From: Orthonyx spaldingii
Lineage: Eukaryota; Chordata; Aves; Passeriformes; Orthonychidae
Direction of reading: 5' to 3'
NCBI GenBank assembly: GCA_013397795.1
Contig: VZTJ01005904.1
Coordinates: forward strand, 686,797-750,796
DNA: 64,000 nucleotides
Below, in pieces: positions 57,501 to 64,000 of this stretch. The notes under the pieces were generated by a model. It saw only the letters and a list, made by a program, of their open reading frames with translations, made no database searches and was not told the origin of the DNA. Each line of letters opens with the position of its first letter. Positions within the stretch are counted from its first letter, which is position 1. Made by a program: the position numbers and the translations under genes.

Positions 57501-59859
57501 TGTACTTTCTTTTGAGTTTTCTAGGTAAATGCTGCGCAGATTGATTATCAGAAAAATTGAGGCTTACGTAATCAGGACATACATTTTTCTACTGCCTCCC
57601 TTCCCCCACTTAGCTTTCATTTTACTACGAAAAATGAGAAATTTTGAAAATAAAATTACTATGACATACTGATTATACACACAGTTTCATGGAACTGCAC
57701 AGCTAAGCTATTTGTATGTATTTAGTAAAAGAAAGCAGCAAGCAAAATATTAAAACCTTGAGACGGCTAAACTTTAAAATTATAGTAATCATTAAATACA
57801 GCTTTATCTAATATGCCGTACCTAGCTGTGTAGCAATGAGTCTTTTTTCTTTGCATAGAGAATTAGAGTACTTCTATGTAGTCTTTATTCAGAATAAGAA
57901 AAATAAGAACGTCGTATCCCATTTTTTTGTTGGTCGTAAAGCTGATGCTGCTTTGTAAGGGAGTTGGTTTAATGCCTGACTTTCAGAGGATGAGCAGTGA
58001 TTGTTGTTGACAAAATATAAGCAAATGAATCAGAACTCTGTCCTGGTAGATAATTACAAATTGAATTAACTAAAAAGAATAATATTAAAATTTTATCTAA
58101 ATATGTTAACATGAGCTCTTACCCATAGGTGGCAGTCATCTTTCACTGTAGCAGGGATGCCAAACTTTTGGTTCGTGGTATTCACCCTTATGCTGAAATA
58201 ATTTTGATGAGGTATGCGTATGTACATAAGAATATACATGTCTGCGTTTTGGGAGAGGGGGAAGGAGGTGAAATTAACCATAAAATTAGTTAGTAATTAG
58301 GAGGAATCTGAACTGCTATATATAAGCAATAAGATCAGGAATTATCGTACTCTGGAGAAAAGGTAGAAGTATTTTTAAAACCACAGAAACACAGTTTTTA
58401 TTGATCTATTGCTGACACTCATCAAAACTAAGTAGTGATAATTCAGAAACCAGTAGTTAGCCCTACAAATTGACCAGAAAGGCAAGCATCTTGCCAGCCT
58501 TATTGAACAGAACCCCGTATCGTGCCCAGTCCTTCAAACCACATTTCTGTTTCGTCACCCTTTATCTGTAAATTACAAAAGCACCACAGTGATGATGTTG
58601 CCCTGGAAATCCCAGCAATAAGGTCCCTTAAACATTGAGCAAATACAGAAAAAGTGCTCTGGGTGAGGGTGTCCTTTCAGTCATAGAGAGCAAGGAAACC
58701 TGCGGGCTGCTGTGCCGTCCTCTGTCTCTGCAGGGCTGCCATCGACACCCGTGGCAGTGCTGCGGAAGGGGAGGACGCTGCCTGCCTGAACAGAGATCTG
58801 CTCAGTTTTGCCATCAGCTTTTTTAGGGATTTATGTGGTTTATGGGGATTTCCTTTTGCAATACTACTAAAGAGGCACTTGGGACCCCACCAAAACTGGA
58901 GGGGCTAGAAGGAGCTAATAAGGCCAGGTCATCTCAGGCTAAAACAAACAGAACTTGTGAAACTACACGTGTCACAGTGAGACAATAACATTCTTCTGAG
59001 AAAAGAAGACCGAAACCTGAAATTCATAAGTAGGTGAAATCATATTCTTTTTTCTATTACAGCTGCACTGGAACTCTTTTCACTTAAGATTAATCTAATA
59101 TTGTGTCAAGGTAGGCAACTGTACACATTCAGCAGAGGTCAGGAACTAGCATTTTACAAAATAGAAAATTGGAAAAATAGGCAATTATGTGTTGCTGTTA
59201 CAGTGTTTCACTGTGATGCAAGATTAAAGGCTCAGAATTGAGCAGAATGGTGCAGTATTATTAAAACAGAAGGACTAATTCTCCTTATGCAAGAGTCGCA
59301 GCAACACACATCATTGTATAAGCCAAAGCAGGCAGTATGATTTCATAGTCACACAGGGTATTTCCACAGACAGACAACCACGACGTGACTAATTAGATAT
59401 TTGCATATGTGTGGCCCCATTTGCTCCCCAACTGTAATAATTAGGAGTATTGCACTCCACATTAATTTACACTCTTGTGTAACACTATTGAATATAAGAT
59501 ATCGGCTGGTGATAAACTGGCTGGTGACAAATATGTAAATTTGATACCTGTTTTGAAAACCAGAGCTTTCATAGCCAGCTTTGTCCTTGACAGAGCAGGC
59601 AGGCCTGGAAGAAGACCTCCTCTGCTGTGGGACCTGATCCTCTCTATCACAGGCAGCTGTGTTGCACTCTTCAACTTAACATGCAGAGACACTAGACTCC
59701 ATCTTGAAGCTACCCCCACCATCGGCTTGGCTCTGTTTTTCCATTCCTCTGCATGGTTAAAGATTTCAGATCATGTGTATCATGACCAGCTGAACCTCTC
59801 ACATTCTGCAAGGTCTTTGACTTCAGTTTAAAGAGCATTTCTCTCACCCAGTATAAAGT
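54505..59859. other. AT-rich stretch nearly free of recognised repeats
   Basis: More than 5 kb with no CR1 tail or LTR and no coding exon I can support. Scattered CpG dinucleotides persist in AT-rich context (for example 57380-57390 and 57910-57935), which can mark constrained non-coding DNA, but without comparison this is only suggestive. Confidence 0.45.
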
Positions 59860-60120
59860 CCATTCCGGTCTGTCCTCCCTGGAGTTTTTCAGTTCACTGC
59901 TGAAACCTGCTCAGCCTCAGTTCAGCCAAACCAGCTGTGCCATACCTGCTGTAGAGAAGGTGTTTTTCTCTGACCCTTCTTCTAACCCTCCTTTGCACCT
60001 CCACTTCCAGTAAATCTCTTTTAACCTACGAGGTTCGAAGTAAGCACAGTGGTCCAGATGAGATGTTGCGGGGGCCTCTTATTCTGGCATTAATACCTTC
60101 CTATGCCTCCTAGATACAAA
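59860..60120 (-). mobile_element. Possible ancient CR1-like fragment, antisense
   Basis: CACAGTGGTCCAGATGAGAT followed by TCTGGCATTAATACCTTCCT loosely follows an antisense landmark pair of old CR1 families. There is no tail and no intact frame. Divergence is high. Confidence 0.35.
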
Positions 60121-62149
60121 ACAACCAATATTTTTATTTTTTAATTAATTTATTTTTATATTGGAGCTACCTGCTCTCAACATCTCAAAAACCTTAAGGA
60201 TTGACTGAAACACGCAACTTAACCTTTTTTTATGGATACTGATACAGCAAAATGTCTTCATTCCTAGCTTGTGACCTTGACCTTTGCACTATCATACTGG
60301 TATTGCATGACAAGGGTGTCAAAAGGCTTTTTTATGAAAGGGTGTCATCACTTTCATCCAAGCCACGGACTTCCCCTGAGTTTCCCAGCATGTCCGGATT
60401 TGTTTGGGAATCTCTCTGCTTTGCACGACTATGGACGTGCGCTGGCACACGCACATGATACAGTGTGGGGCACTGCAGGTGAGCTAGCTTGGCTCATGAA
60501 ACAGACTTGTCTCTAGGATTAGGTTACCTCAGGCACATCACAGTGTGTTAGTTCAGGTAAACCGTCTAGAATTTATACAGCATTTCTGAATTGCTGTCCT
60601 GCACTGGCTTCATTTGACAGTTCTGGGAGCAAGAGACCAAATTCTGAAATATTTTTACAGGATCAACAGAGCAGATGGACTTAGTGTCACATTATATTGT
60701 TTCTATTGATCTTATAGGTTAATCTCCAGTTTACAGGTAATGCCTGTGAAATTGAAGGAGGAACGGATGTACAAGATTTATGTGGCACTCTTGAATAACA
60801 TCTAAAAATAAGAATTTTTTTTTTTTTTAATAGAAGAATCTGGAGAATTTTGGTCATTGTGTTTGTGGAAGTTAGCTAACATTATGAATGTCTCTAATTA
60901 AACAAGCAAAAATCTGTTTTCTTTCTTTTTTTTTTTTGCCTTTCCTTGAACTTGCTACATGGCATTTATATTGTGGAATTTTTATATTGCAATTTTAGTT
61001 GATATATTTTACTTCTGTGCCTGCAGGACAATTAAGAAACTTGACCACTTGGTTTGTCTTTGTAGTGAAAATACCATACTGAAGAATTTTTCTTAGGTTT
61101 GGTACAGGCAGAGTTCCAGGGTACTGGAAGCTCATCATGTAAAATGACTCTCATATCCATTGTCATACAATATTCCAACCCCACTTTGTGCAGGCAGTAC
61201 CCCAGCTTTGTAGCCTCAGTTGATCATTCCTAGTTTAAGGTAGTCAGTGGAAATAACTAGTAAGATCTCTCTGAGATCATTCATTAAGGAAGCCCACTAT
61301 AAACTTTCTTCTAGCTTGAGACTTTCCCTTCCAAACTACTTTGCAAGATTTTATTCATATTAAAAAGTTAATTTAGCAACAGCTATCTTCCTCAGTTTAT
61401 TTTTTTTCAAGTAGCAACTAACAAATGTTTTCCTGAAATCCAGTCAGATTAGGTCAACTCACTTCCTTGATGGAGAAAGTAGGGTTTGGTGGGTTTTTGT
61501 AAATGTCTAGCTAGTGTGCCATAATCTATTCTTAGGAAAGCTTTGTAGTGTTTTTCTTATTTTCTATTTACCCAATTTTATCCCACGGTTCCTTGCATCC
61601 AAGTTCTTGATGGGCAGTCCCAATTTTTCTTCCTGTTAAACTCTCATTACTTCTAAAATCTTAGTTGAGGTAATTGGTGACTGCTTTTGTGCTTGGATTC
61701 AAGGACCAAGTTTTCCCACACAGAAATTAAGAAACCCAGAACAAAACGTAGGTTTTTTTTATCATTTCACCTCCATCTAAAGGATTCACAGAGAAGCTCA
61801 CTCACACAGATGGTAGTGAAACATGGATTTTCTTGGAGTCTTCAGCATATAGCTAAGAAGAGCGTAGACATAAGAGCCTCTAAATCCTGCAATTTACTCC
61901 TCTAAGACTTTCACACTTCACTTCTAGTCCAGTCCAGGGCTGATCATATCTTGGAGGTTTTATAAAGTCTTAAAAAGCATGTGATCGTAGCTAAACAATT
62001 TGGTCAAGGTTGCTACAAGTTAAAAAGCATCCTTTAAAAACCTGAAGTTATACCCAAATGAAGAAATCAGAAAAGAACATCTATCTGGCCAGTTGTATAC
62101 ATAAACTCCTATTAACTGTATCAAAAAAGTATTTTAAAGAAAATCAGCA
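60121..62149. other. Intergenic stretch; nothing recognised
   Basis: It includes an A/T-only run at 60126-60160 and T-runs near 60816 and 60924. Short plus-strand open frames at 60252-60516 have no family resemblance. Confidence 0.5.
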
Positions 62150-62800
62150 TGACGCACGGGAAGAAGCAGGCAGCTTTTGCAAAGTGAGGCGATGCCTCGC
62201 AAGTCCCCCTCTATGGGGAAGGGAGATCTGGTCGACACACTTAAAAGGAATTTAAAAAAGACATTTGACACTTTTTACCAGAGGCGCTCAAAAACGTTAG
62301 GCTGTATGCGCTAAGAGGCAGCTTCTCACGTGGACAAAGATCACACGAAAGAGAGGAAGTGAAGGTCAGAAATGCTGATCACTTTTTGTGGTGATGAGAA
62401 CCCAATAGCAGAGCCCCTCCACCGGCATTGTGCAGCACACTCAGAAATGTTCTGTGAATGGGCAAGAATAAAAGTTTCAGAGATTACTGTGAGCTGGAAG
62501 AGAGGATGAGGGAAGAGGCCATGAAGCTGAGTGGCTGAGCAAGAAAACAGCATAGATGAGCCTTGGTGTGGATAAATGCCCTGTGATACACAGAGGGGTC
62601 TTGGCTGGCTTGTACCTGTCCGGAGCAGCGTCATGGAGCTCTAATAAATGCTGCCACAAAAACATCAATACACAGCTTGGCAGTGGTTCAAAAGCAAGCA
62701 AAATGTTAGGAATTGCCAAGAGAGGGACAGGGAACAAAATTTCTAAAAAAATAAAATCTCATTACTATGGTGCTGCGTGAAACTCTTCTACCACTTTCCA
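62150..62800 (+). mobile_element. Ancient CR1-like LINE, sense
   Basis: AAAAGACATTTGACACTTTT resembles the KAFDT region of reverse transcriptase. The frame at 62556-62780 ends KMLGIAKRGTGNKISKKIKS, matching the LGIIRKGIENKTRNI-type stretch of older CR1 families in conserved positions. There are several frame breaks and no 3' tail. It is older than the CR1 copies near ARMC2. Confidence 0.55.
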
Positions 62801-64000
62801 AGTGTTGCACATGTTTCTTTGGTCTGTCTGCCTTTAGCATAAAGGCATGGCAATGCATGTGTTTAAAAAACATTGCAAAATCAACACAAGAAAGCCAATA
62901 TCAGACAAACCAAACCCACTGCACTAACAGAAAACAACAGTTTGCTCCACAGGTTTCTCCCCCACCTTCAGAAAAGCCAAAAGCAAAATCCAACATAAGA
63001 GGAGATAGCTATGGCACTACTGGAAACATGCAAAGGGGTGATGAGGGTGAGTATGTAGAATAGTCTGATTATAGTTTGACCCTCATTTGCACCACTCTTC
63101 CCCTCTTTTGTCCTCATAGATCAAGTCTACTAATAATGGTAAAGCAGTTATTCAATGCCATGCTAAAAGTCATTGATAAGCAAGAGAGAGCATTGGATCC
63201 ATTAACCTGTAGTTAGACAGGAAGGGCATCGTTTTTTGGAGGGCTTTTGTTCTCAGACTTCAGCAGCCTTCCCTGTCACTGCTGCTTGGGGACACGTGGA
63301 AAACTGTAGGTGAGGAGAAGCAGGGTTGGATGCACTTGGCAGCTCCTCCACAAGGAGTGGAGGGTGATTGCAGGAACTGGTGTTAGGCCAAGGGTTCTGC
63401 CATATGCATGATGGATAGTAACATTTTTCACTGCTGTAAGGCAGCAGCAAATATTTTTAAGTGTGGTGATCAATTTTGTTCTCTAGCATCTAATTGAACA
63501 TCAGTAAATATGTTATTAAGATGCTTGACAGTGTGCTCTTTTGCAATCAAGGCCAAGATGTAGCCAGATACTCATCTTAATCTCTTGAGACACATTTCTA
63601 ATGAATTTTTACAGTGCCTAGTGGAAAAGTCCCTGGTCTGAAGTGGGACACCTGGATGCTAAAAGCAAATTATAATTAATAATATATTATATTTATGATG
63701 TCAGAGTGTCATCTAAAGACAGTGGTAAAACCTCATATAGGCTACTGTTGGAATCCTATTAATAAAATTGCTTACTTTAAATCACTCCCAGGGCATAAGA
63801 TAGGATGTTCCTTTGTTGATAGTACTTTCTCTTGAATATTTATATTTATGGTCTATCAAGGAACCACCCAATACTGAGTGAAGCAGTATTTTGAAATAAC
63901 TCCGTTGTATTGCAATGTCTTTGTTATCATTCTGTCCTGTGAAAATACGGATAAACTTCCTTTCTGCTTACCAGATATCTGGCAGAAGGTTGAGGCTCTA
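62801..64000. other. Intergenic stretch to the right edge
   Basis: No gene recognised. 63709-63740 faintly echoes a CR1-like VVKPHIGYC stretch. An A/T-only run lies at 63667-63700. Confidence 0.45.

Noticed and set aside
52971..64000. FOXO3 exons, expected as the upstream neighbour
   Set aside because: FOXO3 has long, highly conserved coding exons with a forkhead domain. No such frame is present on either strand.
1..64000. tRNA, rRNA, CRISPR array or prokaryotic mobile elements
   Set aside because: No cloverleaf with intact A and B boxes, no regularly spaced direct repeats and no bacterial-type genes were seen. The sequence is vertebrate.

Overview
This is eukaryotic, vertebrate DNA, and almost certainly from a bird. 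It is AT-rich and gene-poor, with two short CpG islands. It carries many 5'-truncated CR1 LINEs whose 3' ends read 'ATTCTATGATTC' or its complement, and two solo LTRs of a type common in avian genomes. I cannot name the species. Two N gaps (20009-20332 and 54443-54487) and a single N (51889) show it is a draft assembly.

The only protein-coding gene I can support is ARMC2 (armadillo repeat containing 2, an axoneme/sperm-flagellum assembly factor). It lies on the minus strand and enters the window with its 5' end. A CpG-island promoter and non-coding exon 1 lie at about 19.8-20.6 kb, partly inside the assembly gap. Coding exons follow leftwards at 17073-17290 (start codon), 16383-16455, 14000-14168 and 12538-12768. 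Together they encode about the first 230 residues, the disordered N-terminal part. The armadillo-repeat exons are not recognisable in 1-12537, so the left 12.5 kb is probably one large intron and the rest of the gene lies beyond the left edge. That intron holds a solo LTR (2686-3275) and CR1 pieces, including a sense fragment nested in an antisense one.

From 20.6 kb to the right edge (about 43 kb) I find no protein-coding exon. In mammals the next gene upstream of ARMC2 is FOXO3, and its exons are not here, so this is read as the intergenic interval upstream of ARMC2. It contains CR1 copies of several ages, a solo LTR at 31531-32053, an LTR-like promoter region near 21 kb, a small structure-rich inverted-repeat cluster at 30129-30263 that resembles a MITE, and long unremarkable AT-rich stretches.

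A second, strong CpG island (51440-52970) has no assignable gene. At its core is a perfect palindrome of two CCAAT boxes, with a TATA-like box and a CRE-like site on the minus-strand side and a consensus splice donor on the plus-strand side. It looks like an orphan, possibly bidirectional promoter, most simply of a long non-coding RNA. About 5 kb to its right is nearly free of recognisable repeats. No operon, CRISPR, phage or other prokaryotic system is present, and I did not find a clearly new protein-coding system.
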